A stretch of DNA of 64,000 bases, taken from the NCBI GenBank assembly GCA_036384795.1, contig DASVLP010000070.1, positions 30,466 to 94,465 of the forward strand, given 5' to 3'. Shown one piece after another: positions 12,773 through 20,579 of the stretch (positions within the stretch are counted from its first letter, which is position 1; every line of letters starts with the position of its first letter). Under the pieces are notes generated by a model. That model was not told where the DNA came from and ran no database searches. It was given only the letters and a program-made list of their open reading frames with translations. The translations under genes and the position numbers were made by a program. This DNA comes from Andeanibacterium sp036384795 (GTDB taxonomy: Bacteria; Pseudomonadota; Alphaproteobacteria; Sphingomonadales; Sphingomonadaceae).

Positions 12773-12802
12773 AAGGGGCCGGCCGCGAGGCAGCCCCTTT
12801 TT
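12773..12802 (+). terminator. Rho-independent terminator after carD
   Basis: A 7-bp stem AAGGGGC (12773-12779) pairs with GCCCCTT (12793-12799) across a 13-nt GC-rich loop, followed by a run of five T (12798-12802). It lies 23 bases after the carD stop and separates carD from the operator-controlled lipoprotein gene downstream. Confidence 0.88.
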
Positions 12803-12823
12803 CGTGCCACGGCCTTCCGCAGC

Positions 12824-12852
12824 TTGAACGTGCTTCCTATCTAGTGTATTGC
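12824..12852 (+). promoter_or_regulatory. Candidate sigma-70 type promoter for the DUF2807 lipoprotein gene
   Basis: A -35-like TTGAAC (12824-12829) is followed after exactly 17 bases by TATTGC (12847-12852). The -10 hexamer is weak, but it lies inside the palindromic operator at 12844-12866 and 28 bases upstream of the start codon, an arrangement that suits repression by polymerase exclusion. Confidence 0.45.
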
Positions 12853-12866
12853 TGTATTAATACACA
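12844..12866. promoter_or_regulatory. Palindromic operator candidate (TGTATTAATACA core)
   Basis: A perfect 12-bp palindrome TGTATTAATACA lies at 12853-12864. An extra half site GTGTATT (12844-12850) also pairs with AATACAC (12859-12865). This short AT-rich block stands out in GC-rich DNA, overlaps the candidate -10 and lies just before a perfect Shine-Dalgarno. GTGTA...TACAC-type sites are typical of GntR-family YtrA-like and PadR-type repressors; no such regulator gene is in the window, so the binder is unknown. Confidence 0.6.
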
Positions 12867-12880
12867 ATAGGAGGTAAGAT

Positions 12881-13657
12881 ATGCGTCTGGATAAGTTGTT
12901 CAGCACGCTTGGCCCGGTGATCGCGATGGCCATGGCGAGCGGTGTTTCCGGCTGCGACGGAAGCAAGTTCACGTTCGCCGGAAAGGAAGGCGTGCCGCTG
13001 TCGGAGCTCGATCTGTCCGCGGCGACACCGACCAAGATCAACCTCGCCGGTCCCGACGTGGTAAGGATCGCCGAGGGCGCCGATTTCGCGATCGCGCTGG
13101 AGGGCGACAGCGACGCCAAGGAGCGGATGCGGTTCCTGCTCGAGGACGGCACGTTGTCGATCCTGCGCGATCACGCGAACTGGGGCGCCGGTGACGGCAA
13201 AGTCGCCACCGTCAGCATCACCATGCCGCCACCGCGCAAGCTGGTGCTCGCCGGCTCCGGCGAGATCCACAGCGACACGCTCGCAAGCGATGCGGAAATC
13301 GTCGTCGCGGGGTCCGGCAAAGTCTTCACGCCTGCCGTCAAGGTCGCTTCGCTCGACGTCAATCTCGCCGGCTCCGGCAGTTACAGGGCCAGCGGAAATG
13401 CCGAGCGGCTCGAGCTCAGCATCGCGGGCTCGGGAGACGCGAACATGGAAGACCTCAATGTCGAGCGGGCCAAGATCAAGCTCGCCGGCGCGGGCGATGC
13501 GGTGCTCGCGTCCGACGGCGCAGTCGACGTGCGGATCATGGGCTCCGGCAACGTCACCGTGCGCGGCAGTGCCCGATGCACGCTCAAGAGCTTCGGCTCG
13601 GGCGCCGTGAATTGCGAGCGGGGCACCACAGCGACCGATCGGGACGCATTCGGCTAG
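12881..13657 (+). CDS. DUF2807 (head GIN) domain lipoprotein
   Basis: Surface or periplasmic lipoprotein of the putative auto-transporter adhesin head (DUF2807/GIN) family; function unknown. The 258-residue product has a signal peptide ending in a lipobox-like SGVSGC, putting the lipidated cysteine near residue 25. A right-handed beta-solenoid domain follows, made of repeated strands built on a SGSG/AGSG theme (LVLAGSGEIHSD, IVVAGSGKVFT, VNLAGSGSYRA, LSIAGSGDANM, IMGSGNVTV). The start is firm: a full AGGAGGT Shine-Dalgarno precedes the ATG. The gene is a single transcription unit behind the carD terminator with its own palindromic operator, so it is probably tightly repressed and induced by an unknown signal, perhaps envelope stress (inference). 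Confidence 0.85.
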   Translation: MRLDKLFSTLGPVIAMAMASGVSGCDGSKFTFAGKEGVPLSELDLSAATPTKINLAGPDVVRIAEGADFAIALEGDSDAKERMRFLLEDGTLSILRDHANWGAGDGKVATVSITMPPPRKLVLAGSGEIHSDTLASDAEIVVAGSGKVFTPAVKVASLDVNLAGSGSYRASGNAERLELSIAGSGDANMEDLNVERAKIKLAGAGDAVLASDGAVDVRIMGSGNVTVRGSARCTLKSFGSGAVNCERGTTATDRDAFG

Positions 13658-13716
13658 GTCCAGTTCACCCTCCGCTCATTCTTCCGCCGTATGGGTGCAG
13701 GAAAGGAGCGTGGCCG

Positions 13717-14046
13717 ATGGGCATTCCGGGACGAATCACTGCAGGCATGGCGATTGCGCTCGCGCTGCCGGGCTGCGTCGCCAAGACCGCATGGAACGTC
13801 GCGACCGCGCCGGTGAAAGTCGGCTCGAAAGCGGTGGACCTCGCCACCACCAGCCAGTCCGAGGCCGACGAGAAGCGCGGCCGCGACCTGCGCAAGCGCG
13901 ACGAGCAGCTCGGCGAGCTCCAGCGACGCTACGAGCGGGAGATGGGCGAGTGCGAACGCGGCAACCGCTACGCGTGCGACGACGCGCCGACTACCCGCGC
14001 CGAAATCCAGGAACTGTCTTCTACCGTGCCGGCCGCGCCGCAGTAG
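13717..14046 (+). CDS. Small predicted lipoprotein, unknown function
   Basis: I do not recognise a named family. The 109-residue product begins with a short signal peptide ending in a lipobox LPGC (cysteine near residue 19), so it is probably an outer- or inner-membrane lipoprotein. After the anchor comes a segment APVKVGSKAVDLATTSQSEADEKRGRD and then a charged, probably coiled-coil helix (KRDEQLGELQRRYEREMGECE), with two more cysteines flanking NRYA that could form a disulfide. The ATG at 13717 has a good AAAGGAG ribosome binding site; the upstream frame to 13576 runs back into the preceding gene. Its last 26 bases overlap the 3' end of the opposing sua5 gene. Confidence 0.75.
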   Translation: MGIPGRITAGMAIALALPGCVAKTAWNVATAPVKVGSKAVDLATTSQSEADEKRGRDLRKRDEQLGELQRRYEREMGECERGNRYACDDAPTTRAEIQELSSTVPAAPQ

Positions 14047-14980
14047 GCGCTGCCGCGCGTTTGAGCCGGTCGCGGATCGCCGCGCCGATCCCTTCCCCCG
14101 CAACCGGCGCGACCGCGATCCTCGATTGCGGCGCGGCCGCTGCGAGATGCAGGCACACATAGAGGCGCGCGGCGGCTTCGGCGAGATCGCCGCTGGCCGA
14201 GAGGGTGCAATCCCCCGCGACCTTGCCGAAGCCGATCAGGAACTCGTCCGCCGCCGCTTCGCTCGCGTCGAGCCGCACCGGCTTGCCCGGCGAATAGTGG
14301 CTTGCGAGCTGGCCAGGTGCCTCGATCGTGCCGGGCGCGGCGTCATGCGGCTTCCCCAGAATGGCGGACAGCTGCTCGCGAGTGATCGGTCCGGGGCGCA
14401 ACAGCTGCCAGTGGCCCCGTTCGCGCAGCGCCACGATGGTCGATTCCAGGCCGCGTTCGCAAGGGCCGGCGTCGAGCACCAGATCAACCCGATCGCCGAG
14501 CGAAGATGTCACGTGGGCCGCCTCGGTCGGGCTGACCGCCCCGCTGCGATTGGCCGACGGGGCGGCAAGCGGCAGGCCGGTTTCGCGGAGCAGCGCTTGC
14601 ATGGCGGAATGCGCCGGCATCCGCACCGCAAGCGTGCTCAAACCGGCGCATACCGCGGGTGCGATCGGGGCAGCCTCGCGGAGCGGCAGCACCAAGGTCA
14701 GCGGCCCCGGCCAAAGATGGGCCGCAAGCGAGCGCGCCCGCTCGTCGATTACCGCAAGCCGCTCGGCCATTGCGAGGTCGGCGACATGGACGATCAGCGG
14801 GTTGAAATCGGGCCGCCCCTTGGCGCGGTAGATCGCCGCGACCGCCGCTTCGCTATCGGCGCGCGCGGCGAGGCCGTAGACCGTCTCGGTCGGCACCGCG
14901 ACGAGGCGGCCTTCGACGAGCAGCTCGGCCGCGCGGGCGATCCCCGCGGCATCGGCCGGAACGATGTGCGCGTCACTCAT
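14021..14980 (-). CDS. tsaC/sua5: L-threonylcarbamoyladenylate synthase (Sua5/YciO/YrdC family)
   Basis: Makes threonylcarbamoyl-AMP from threonine, bicarbonate and ATP, the first step of t6A37 modification of ANN-decoding tRNAs, in the cytosol. The 319-residue product is of the long Sua5 type. The YrdC domain (about 1-200) has GRLVAVPTETVYGLAARA, YRAKGRPDFNPLIVHV, WPGPLTLVL, and the nucleotide-site APSANRSGAVSPT with STIVAL. A linker with HYSPGKPV leads into the small C-terminal Sua5 domain. The start at 14980 follows the family N-terminus; the continuation of this frame upstream to 16924 is antisense to the acyl-CoA dehydrogenase and is not real. The 3' end overlaps the small lipoprotein gene by 26 bases on the opposite strand. 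Confidence 0.94.
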   Translation of the reverse strand: MSDAHIVPADAAGIARAAELLVEGRLVAVPTETVYGLAARADSEAAVAAIYRAKGRPDFNPLIVHVADLAMAERLAVIDERARSLAAHLWPGPLTLVLPLREAAPIAPAVCAGLSTLAVRMPAHSAMQALLRETGLPLAAPSANRSGAVSPTEAAHVTSSLGDRVDLVLDAGPCERGLESTIVALRERGHWQLLRPGPITREQLSAILGKPHDAAPGTIEAPGQLASHYSPGKPVRLDASEAAADEFLIGFGKVAGDCTLSASGDLAEAAARLYVCLHLAAAAPQSRIAVAPVAGEGIGAAIRDRLKRAAAPTAARPAR

Positions 14981-15091
14981 GGCGCCCCCGCTAGAAGCGC
15001 TGGCGGCGCCTGTCCATTCCCCGCGGCTGAGCGTCCTTGCCGCCTCTCGCCGCGGACTATAGGGGTTCCGCTCCAGCCGAGAGGAACGAGC

Positions 15092-16834
15092 ATGGCTTTC
15101 ACCCCGCCGACCGCCGACCAACTGCTCGCGATCAAGGTCAACGCAGGAATCGCCGAGCTGGCGGAGCACGAGCGCTTCGCCGCGGCCGAGCCCGACCTGG
15201 TCGAGGCGCTGGTCGAAGGCAACGGCGCGTTCGCGGCGGGCGAATGGGCCCCGCTCAGCCGGATCGGCGACATCGAAGGCGCCAAACTGGAAAACGGCGT
15301 GGTCCACCTGCCTGACGGTTTTGCCGAGGCATACAGGCATTACGTCGAGCAGGGCTGGAACGCGATCGCGGCGCCGCCGGAGTACGGCGGCCAGGGCCTG
15401 CCGTTCACCCTCGCCTGCAACGTGCTGGAGAATTTGGGCGCCGCGAACCTTGCGTTCGCGTTGCTGCCGATGCTCACCGTCGCGGCGATCGAAGCGCTCG
15501 GCGAATACGGCACCGACGAGCAGAAGCGCACGTGGCTGCCCAAGCTGGTGAGCGGCGAATGGTCGGGCACGATGAACCTGACCGAGCCGCAGGCCGGCAG
15601 CGACGTCGGCGCCCTGCGCACGTCCGCCACGCCGATCGCGGACGGAGAATACGCCGGCAAATACCGCATCAAGGGCCAGAAGATCTTCATCACCTGGGGC
15701 GAGCATGAGCTCGCCGCGAACATCGTCCACATGGTGCTCGCACGGATTCCCGGCGCGCCAGAGGGCAGCAAGGGCATCTCGCTGTTCCTGGTGCCGAAAT
15801 ACCCGGTGAAAGTCGACGGCTCGCTCGGCCCGCGCAACGACCTGCGCGCGGTCAGCCTCGAGCACAAGCTCGGCATCCATGCCTCGCCGACGTGTGTGAT
15901 GAGCTATGGCGACAACGACGAATGCATCGGCGAACTGGTCGGGCGCGAGAACGAAGGCCTCAAGGCGATGTTCACGATGATGAACTCGGCGCGGATCAAC
16001 GTCGGCGGCCAGGGCCTGCAACTCGCCGAAGCGGCGACCCAGCAGGCGCTGGCTTACGCGAGGGATCGCGTGCAGTCGCCCCGCGCCGGCTCGGCCAGCC
16101 GCGCACCGGTAGCGATCATCGAGCATCCCGATGTCCGCCGGATGCTGTTGAGGATGAAGGCGCTGACCGAAGGCGTGCGTGCCCTGTTCTATTATACCGC
16201 CGGCCAGGCCGACCGGGCCGCGCTCGGCGATGCCGATGCCAAGGCGCTGACCGATCTGCTGGTGCCGCTGATCAAGGCTTGGGGCACCGATGTCGGCATG
16301 GAAGTGACCTCGCTCGGCATCCAGGTCCACGGCGGAATGGGTTTCATCGAAGAAACGGGCGCCGCGCAGCACTATCGCGACGCGCGCATCCCGCCGATCT
16401 ACGAAGGCACCAACGGGATCCAGGCGGCCGACCTGGTCACCCGCAAGCTGCCGATGGCAGGCGGCGAAGTGCTCTACCGGCTGATGGGCAGGATCGCCGC
16501 GGAAGTGCACGACGATGCCCCGGCGCTCGCCGCGCTGGCCGGCGATTGCGTCGCGATCGGCCATTGGATGCTCAAGGAAGCGAGCCTCGACGACCGGCTC
16601 GCCGGCAGCGTGCCGTTCGGCACGATGTGCGCGGTGACGATCGCGGGCTGGCAGCTGCTGCGCCAGGCAAAGGCGGTCGAGGCCGGCGAAAGCCCGGCGC
16701 TCGCCGCGAGCAAGCCGGTCACCACGCGCTTCTTCCTCAACCATGTCGTCAGCGAGGCTGCCGGATGGCGCGGCCCGGCAATGGCGGGCGCCGGGCTGCT
16801 CTACGCGCTGACCGCCGACCAGCTCGCAGGATAA
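15092..16834 (+). CDS. Acyl-CoA dehydrogenase with C-terminal extension domain
   Basis: FAD-dependent dehydrogenase of acyl-CoA thioesters, first step of fatty-acid beta-oxidation, passing electrons to ETF; chain-length preference is not visible. The 580-residue product is of the long type with an extra N-terminal helical part and a C-terminal acyl-CoA-dehydrogenase-associated domain. Core motifs include MNLTEPQAGSDVGAL (FAD/substrate), IKGQKIFITWGEHE, LEHKLGIHASPTCVM, the flavin-binding QVHGGMGFIEE and the catalytic-base region PIYEGTNGIQ with the expected Glu. The start at 15092 has a GAGG ribosome binding site, and the product then starts as family members do. It is divergent from sua5 (111-bp gap). 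DUF815 follows 4 bases downstream, so the two are probably co-transcribed. Confidence 0.94.
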   Translation: MAFTPPTADQLLAIKVNAGIAELAEHERFAAAEPDLVEALVEGNGAFAAGEWAPLSRIGDIEGAKLENGVVHLPDGFAEAYRHYVEQGWNAIAAPPEYGGQGLPFTLACNVLENLGAANLAFALLPMLTVAAIEALGEYGTDEQKRTWLPKLVSGEWSGTMNLTEPQAGSDVGALRTSATPIADGEYAGKYRIKGQKIFITWGEHELAANIVHMVLARIPGAPEGSKGISLFLVPKYPVKVDGSLGPRNDLRAVSLEHKLGIHASPTCVMSYGDNDECIGELVGRENEGLKAMFTMMNSARINVGGQGLQLAEAATQQALAYARDRVQSPRAGSASRAPVAIIEHPDVRRMLLRMKALTEGVRALFYYTAGQADRAALGDADAKALTDLLVPLIKAWGTDVGMEVTSLGIQVHGGMGFIEETGAAQHYRDARIPPIYEGTNGIQAADLVTRKLPMAGGEVLYRLMGRIAAEVHDDAPALAALAGDCVAIGHWMLKEASLDDRLAGSVPFGTMCAVTIAGWQLLRQAKAVEAGESPALAASKPVTTRFFLNHVVSEAAGWRGPAMAGAGLLYALTADQLAG

Positions 16835-16838
16835 ATCG

Positions 16839-17678
16839 ATGCCCGACGACGCCGATACCAAGGACGTTCTTGCCCGGATCGCCGGCGCGCTCGAGCGGCT
16901 GGCGCCCCCGGCCGCCGTGCCCACCGATTGGCTGGCCTATCCGGCCTATGTCTGGACCGGCCGCGAGGCCCGCGGAATCGCCGCGCTCGACGCTCCGCGG
17001 CTCGAGCTGCTGCGCGGGATCGACGCGCAGAAGGAGCGCGTGACCGAAAACGTCGCGCGGCTCGCCCAAGGCCACTCGGCGCACGACATGCTGCTGTGGG
17101 GCGCGCGCGGAATGGGCAAGTCGGCGCTGCTGCGCGCCGCGATCGTCGCCGCGCAAGCCGCGCATCCTGGGCAAATCGCGCTGGTCCAGGCCGCCAGCGA
17201 AGCGCTCGACAGCCTGGCCGAGCTGTTCGCCCGCCTGGCTGCGGTTGCGCAGCGCAACTTTCTCGTGTTCGTCGACGACCTGGGCTTTGCCGAGAGCGAC
17301 AGCGCCGGCCCGCGCCACTTGCGCAGCTGGCTGCAGGGCGGGGTCGAGGCGCGGCCGGCGAACGTCCGCCTGGCAGTGACTTCAAACCGCCGCGCGATCG
17401 TGCCGCGCGAGGCGCGCGAGCAAAGCGATCCGCTCAACCCGCGCGACGCGGTCGACGACCAGCTTGCGCTCGCCGACCGGTTCGGGCTCGCGCTCGGCTT
17501 TCACAACTGCACGCAGGACGAATACCTCGCGATCGTTGCCGGCTACGCCGCCGAATACGGGCTCGAATGGGACGAAGCCGAGGCCCTCGAGTGGGCGCGG
17601 CGGCGGGGCGCCCGCTCGGGCCGGACCGCGTGGCAGTTCATCGCCGAGCTCGCCGGACGGGCCGGCAAGACACTCTAG
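16839..17678 (+). CDS. DUF815 family AAA+ ATP-binding protein
   Basis: Predicted AAA+ ATPase of unknown function. The 279-residue product has an N-terminal helical part with a DWLAYPAYVW segment typical of the family. The P-loop GARGMGKSALLRA lies near residues 89-101, Walker B LVFVDDLGF near 142, a sensor-like AVTSNRRAIVPRE, and a C-terminal helical lid. No effector domain is attached. The start lies 4 bases after the acyl-CoA dehydrogenase stop, so it is likely translated from the same message. Its TAG stop is shared in a CTAG with the stop of the opposing sugar dehydrogenase gene. Confidence 0.9.
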   Translation: MPDDADTKDVLARIAGALERLAPPAAVPTDWLAYPAYVWTGREARGIAALDAPRLELLRGIDAQKERVTENVARLAQGHSAHDMLLWGARGMGKSALLRAAIVAAQAAHPGQIALVQAASEALDSLAELFARLAAVAQRNFLVFVDDLGFAESDSAGPRHLRSWLQGGVEARPANVRLAVTSNRRAIVPREAREQSDPLNPRDAVDDQLALADRFGLALGFHNCTQDEYLAIVAGYAAEYGLEWDEAEALEWARRRGARSGRTAWQFIAELAGRAGKTL

Positions 17679-19132
17679 GGCGCGCCGAGCGGATTGCTCA
17701 CCGGCGGCAGCAACGGATTGCCTTGCAGCCGCTTGAGCGGCGGCAGCGACCCTCCCGCCTCGTTTAGCTTTGGCGCCGGCGCCGGCGCGGCGTTCGGATC
17801 GAGCACGCGCCAGACGATGTTGCCGGTATCGTCGCTGACCAGCAACGCGCCGGTCTTGTCCCACGCAACCCAGGTCGGGCGGCCCTTGGTGGTGCCGTCC
17901 GGGTTGAGGAACCCGGTCAGCACCGGCACCGGCTTGCCCAGCGGGTTGCCGCGCGTGTCGAACTTCACGAACACCACGTCGTAGCCCGACGGCGGCTTGC
18001 GGTTCCACGAGCCGTGGCGGGCGATGAACGCGCCTTGCGCGAATGCTGCGCTCATCCGGCTGCCACCTTGGGTGAAGGCGAGACCGAGTGCCGCCACGTG
18101 CGGGCCGAGCGCGAATTCGGGCCGGCGGGTGTAGTCGATCAGGAAGTTCGGCATCGGCCAGTTCACCCGCTCGTCGATCTTGTTGCCCCAATAGACCCAC
18201 GGCCAGCCGTACTGCGCGCCTACGGGCACGTTGGTGAGATAATCGGGCACCAGGTCAGAGCCGAGCTGGTCGCGTTCGTTGACGGTCACCCACAGTTCGC
18301 CCGACCACGGATTCCACGCGAGGCCGTTCGGATTGCGCAAGCCGCCGGCGTATTCGCGGTGCGAGCCGCTGGCGATGTCGTATTCGTGGATCGCCGCGCG
18401 GTTCTTCTCCGCATCCATCCCCGCGTCGGCGATGTTCGAGGACGAGCCGACCGCGATGTAGAGCTTGGTCCCGTCGGGGCTGAGGAGGATGTTGCGCATC
18501 CAGTGGTTGCCCGCAGGCGGCAGGTCCATCAGCTTCCTGGGCTCTCCGGTGATCGCCAGTGCGCCGAGCTGATAGTCGAACTGCAGCAGCGCGTCGTGAT
18601 CGGCGACGTAGAGCTTGCCGTCGCGCCAGGCCATTCCCGAGGGGGAGGAGAGATGCGCGCGCAGCACGTGGCTGGTTTCGGCCACCCCGTCGCCGTCGGC
18701 ATCGCGCAGCAAGACGATCTTGTCCGGTGAAGGCTCGGCGGCGCCGGCCGCGCTGAACAGGTACTTGGCGACGAGGTTGGTAAGCCAGCTGCCGCCGGCG
18801 ACGACCCGCGCGGGGGCGTTGCTCTCGGCCACCAGAACGTCGCCATTGGGAAGCGTGTAGATCACCCGCGGATGATCAAGCCCGGCGGCGAAGCGATTGA
18901 CCTTCAGCCCGGCCGCGGGCGTGGGCGCCTGATCGGCCTTCCAGCCGACCGGCTTGGCGATCGCCACCGTCGGGATCACCTGCGAATCGGGCGCATGGAG
19001 CTTGGGATCGGCCCCGGTGACGTCCGCAACCGAATAGTCCGCCGGAACGCCGCGGGTGAACCACCAGCCAAGCGCGATCAGGATCACCACGAGGACCGCG
19101 ACCACGATCAGGATCTTCTTGAGGATGCGCAT
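17675..19132 (-). CDS. PQQ-dependent sugar dehydrogenase-like protein (sorbosone dehydrogenase family), membrane-anchored
   Basis: Six-bladed beta-propeller related to soluble glucose and L-sorbosone dehydrogenases, which oxidise aldoses with PQQ in the periplasm; the substrate is unknown. The 485-residue product has an N-terminal transmembrane anchor (IVVAVLVVILIALGWWF, residues about 8-24) and a periplasmic propeller. Family motifs include AGLDHPRVIYTLPNGDVLVAES, LSSPSGMAWRDGKLYVADHD, NHWMRNILLSPDG, AGGLRNPNGLAWNP, YGWPWVYWG, ARHGSWNRKPPSGYDVV and GALLVSDDTGNIVWRV. The tail is Pro-rich. The ATG at 19132 gives MRILKKI before the membrane helix; the frame to 19189 adds an unlikely leader. No PQQ synthesis genes are in the window. 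Confidence 0.88.
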   Translation of the reverse strand: MRILKKILIVVAVLVVILIALGWWFTRGVPADYSVADVTGADPKLHAPDSQVIPTVAIAKPVGWKADQAPTPAAGLKVNRFAAGLDHPRVIYTLPNGDVLVAESNAPARVVAGGSWLTNLVAKYLFSAAGAAEPSPDKIVLLRDADGDGVAETSHVLRAHLSSPSGMAWRDGKLYVADHDALLQFDYQLGALAITGEPRKLMDLPPAGNHWMRNILLSPDGTKLYIAVGSSSNIADAGMDAEKNRAAIHEYDIASGSHREYAGGLRNPNGLAWNPWSGELWVTVNERDQLGSDLVPDYLTNVPVGAQYGWPWVYWGNKIDERVNWPMPNFLIDYTRRPEFALGPHVAALGLAFTQGGSRMSAAFAQGAFIARHGSWNRKPPSGYDVVFVKFDTRGNPLGKPVPVLTGFLNPDGTTKGRPTWVAWDKTGALLVSDDTGNIVWRVLDPNAAPAPAPKLNEAGGSLPPLKRLQGNPLLPPVSNPLGAP

Positions 19133-19215
19133 CGCTCTCGTCTCCGTTGCCGTCGGCGCGGGAATAGGCGGGACGCATCTTGGCGGCAACAGCGCTTCGC
19201 TGATAGGGCGCCGGC

Positions 19216-19698
19216 ATGTACGAGTTCGCCCCCGATCCCGCCGCGTCGGTCGACGCGCTTTATGCAGACCTGCGCGCGGCAGCCGACGCCGTGACTGCGG
19301 GCGAGCCGGATGCGGTGGCCAACATGGCCAATGCGGCGGCGCTGATCTGGCAGTTCGTCCCGCGGCTCAATTGGGCGGGCTTCTACCGCCTGCTCGGCGA
19401 CGAACTGGTGCTCGGGCCGTTCATCGGCAAGCCGGCCTGCATCCGGATCGCCCTGGGCCAGGGAGTGTGCGGGGCGGCGGCGCGGACCGGCGAGACGCAG
19501 CTGGTCGACGATGTGCACGCGTTTCCCGGCCATATCGCCTGCGACGCCGCGAGCCGATCGGAACTCGTCGTCCCGGTGATGCGCAAGGGCCGCGCGGTCG
19601 CGGTGATCGATCTCGACAGTCCGGAGCTCGCCAGGTTCGGTGCCGCCGACGCCGCCGGGATCGAAGCGCTCGCGGCAGTGCTCGCGGATCGCATCTGA
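19216..19698 (+). CDS. GAF domain free methionine-(R)-sulfoxide reductase
   Basis: Reduces free methionine-(R)-sulfoxide through catalytic cysteines in a GAF fold, a cytosolic oxidative-damage repair step. The 160-residue product shows the family signature in order: NWAGFYRLLGDELVLGPF, KPACIRI (first Cys), GQGVCGAAA (second Cys) and FPGHIACDAASRSELVVPV with the third Cys. All three cysteines used by the E. coli and yeast enzymes are present, so activity is likely. The gene is divergent from the sugar dehydrogenase (83-bp gap) and stands alone. Confidence 0.92.
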   Translation: MYEFAPDPAASVDALYADLRAAADAVTAGEPDAVANMANAAALIWQFVPRLNWAGFYRLLGDELVLGPFIGKPACIRIALGQGVCGAAARTGETQLVDDVHAFPGHIACDAASRSELVVPVMRKGRAVAVIDLDSPELARFGAADAAGIEALAAVLADRI

Positions 19699-19731
19699 CG
19701 CCCCGAAACGGGACATGCCCAAGAGCGCGCT

Positions 19732-19761
19732 TTGGCTTTGTGCGGCTCGCGATGCTAAATT
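19732..19761 (+). promoter_or_regulatory. Candidate sigma-70 type promoter for the secreted Pro-rich protein gene
   Basis: TTGGCT (19732-19737) and TAAATT (19756-19761) are separated by 18 bases, followed by a short AT-rich stretch containing GGTTAACTAA. It lies 65 bases upstream of the ATG at 19827. The match is moderate and based only on the spacing and hexamers. Confidence 0.4.
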
Positions 19762-19826
19762 TCGGGTTAACTAACGCGCCCGATTCTTCCCGTACCGTGG
19801 GAGGCGGCCAGCACAGGGGATCTGCG

Positions 19827-20576
19827 ATGCATCACGTCCGCCCGTCGTTCCTTATCGCCATCGCCGGTCTCGCGGTCGTCGCCGCTCCGGCCATGGCACA
19901 GCAAGCGCCCGCTCTGCCGCCAGTCGCCGGCGCGGATTATGCCTCGCAGTCCGATGAGGGCGGAGCGCAGGACGCAGGCTGGCGCGACCACGATGCGGGC
20001 GAGAGCGGATGGCATCATGCGCCGGCGTGGGGCGACGGGCCTCCGCCCCCGCCCGCCGAACCGGGCCCGGGGCCTGGCTGGCACGATGGCCCCCCGCCCC
20101 CGATGCATCCGGGGATGCGGCCGGGCTTTCCGCCGCAGCCGGGCGAGCCGCGGATGGGGTACAACCGCGAGGAGCGCGCTGGCTGGCTCGACGAATGCAC
20201 GCGCCGGATGGGCGGCGAGCGCGCCGAGCGCGATCGTGACGCGAACCGGGCGCGCGGCGAATGCGAAGCCTACCTCGAGCGGTATGAGGCGAGCTATCGC
20301 GGCGGCGGTTACGGGCAGAACTGGTATTATGGCGGCGGCTACGCGCAGCCCGCGCCGGCGGGGATGATGTGGGTGCCGATCGTGATGCCGGCACAGAACT
20401 GCTGTTGCCGCGACAAGCCGAAGGTGCGCACGATCGTCACCGAGGAAGAGGTGCCGCAAGAGGTGGTCACTTACGAAAGAGTGCCCACAAAGGTCGTCCG
20501 CACGAAATACACCAAGTACACCAAGACGGTGCCGGTGAAGAATATCAAGCAGCGTTCGCCCAAGTCGACCAAATAG
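19827..20576 (+). CDS. Secreted Pro/Gly/Tyr-rich protein, unknown function
   Basis: I do not recognise a family. The 249-residue product has a clear Sec signal peptide (FLIAIAGLAVVAAPAMA, cleavage before QQAPAL). A low-complexity region follows, rich in Pro, Gly, His and Trp (GPPPPPAEPGPGPGWHDG, about residues 70-110). Next is a charged helix with two cysteines (WLDECTRRMGGERAERDRDANRARGECEAY), a Gly/Tyr-rich patch (YRGGGYGQNWYYGGGY), a CCC triplet (NCCCRDKP) and a basic tail in which Val/Tyr/Thr/Lys units repeat (VPTKVVRTKYTKYTKTVPVK). This looks like an envelope or surface structural protein. A signal-like AGGGGAT precedes the ATG. It converges on the usher-like gene with only 3 bases between stops. 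Confidence 0.75.
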   Translation: MHHVRPSFLIAIAGLAVVAAPAMAQQAPALPPVAGADYASQSDEGGAQDAGWRDHDAGESGWHHAPAWGDGPPPPPAEPGPGPGWHDGPPPPMHPGMRPGFPPQPGEPRMGYNREERAGWLDECTRRMGGERAERDRDANRARGECEAYLERYEASYRGGGYGQNWYYGGGYAQPAPAGMMWVPIVMPAQNCCCRDKPKVRTIVTEEEVPQEVVTYERVPTKVVRTKYTKYTKTVPVKNIKQRSPKSTK

Positions 20577-20579
20577 CGA

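Noticed and set aside
14021..16924. 967-codon open frame on the minus strand over the acyl-CoA dehydrogenase
   Set aside because: Only the last 319 codons (sua5) have protein-like motifs; the upstream part is antisense to a well-supported gene and is Arg/Ala/His-rich as expected for high-GC shadow frames.
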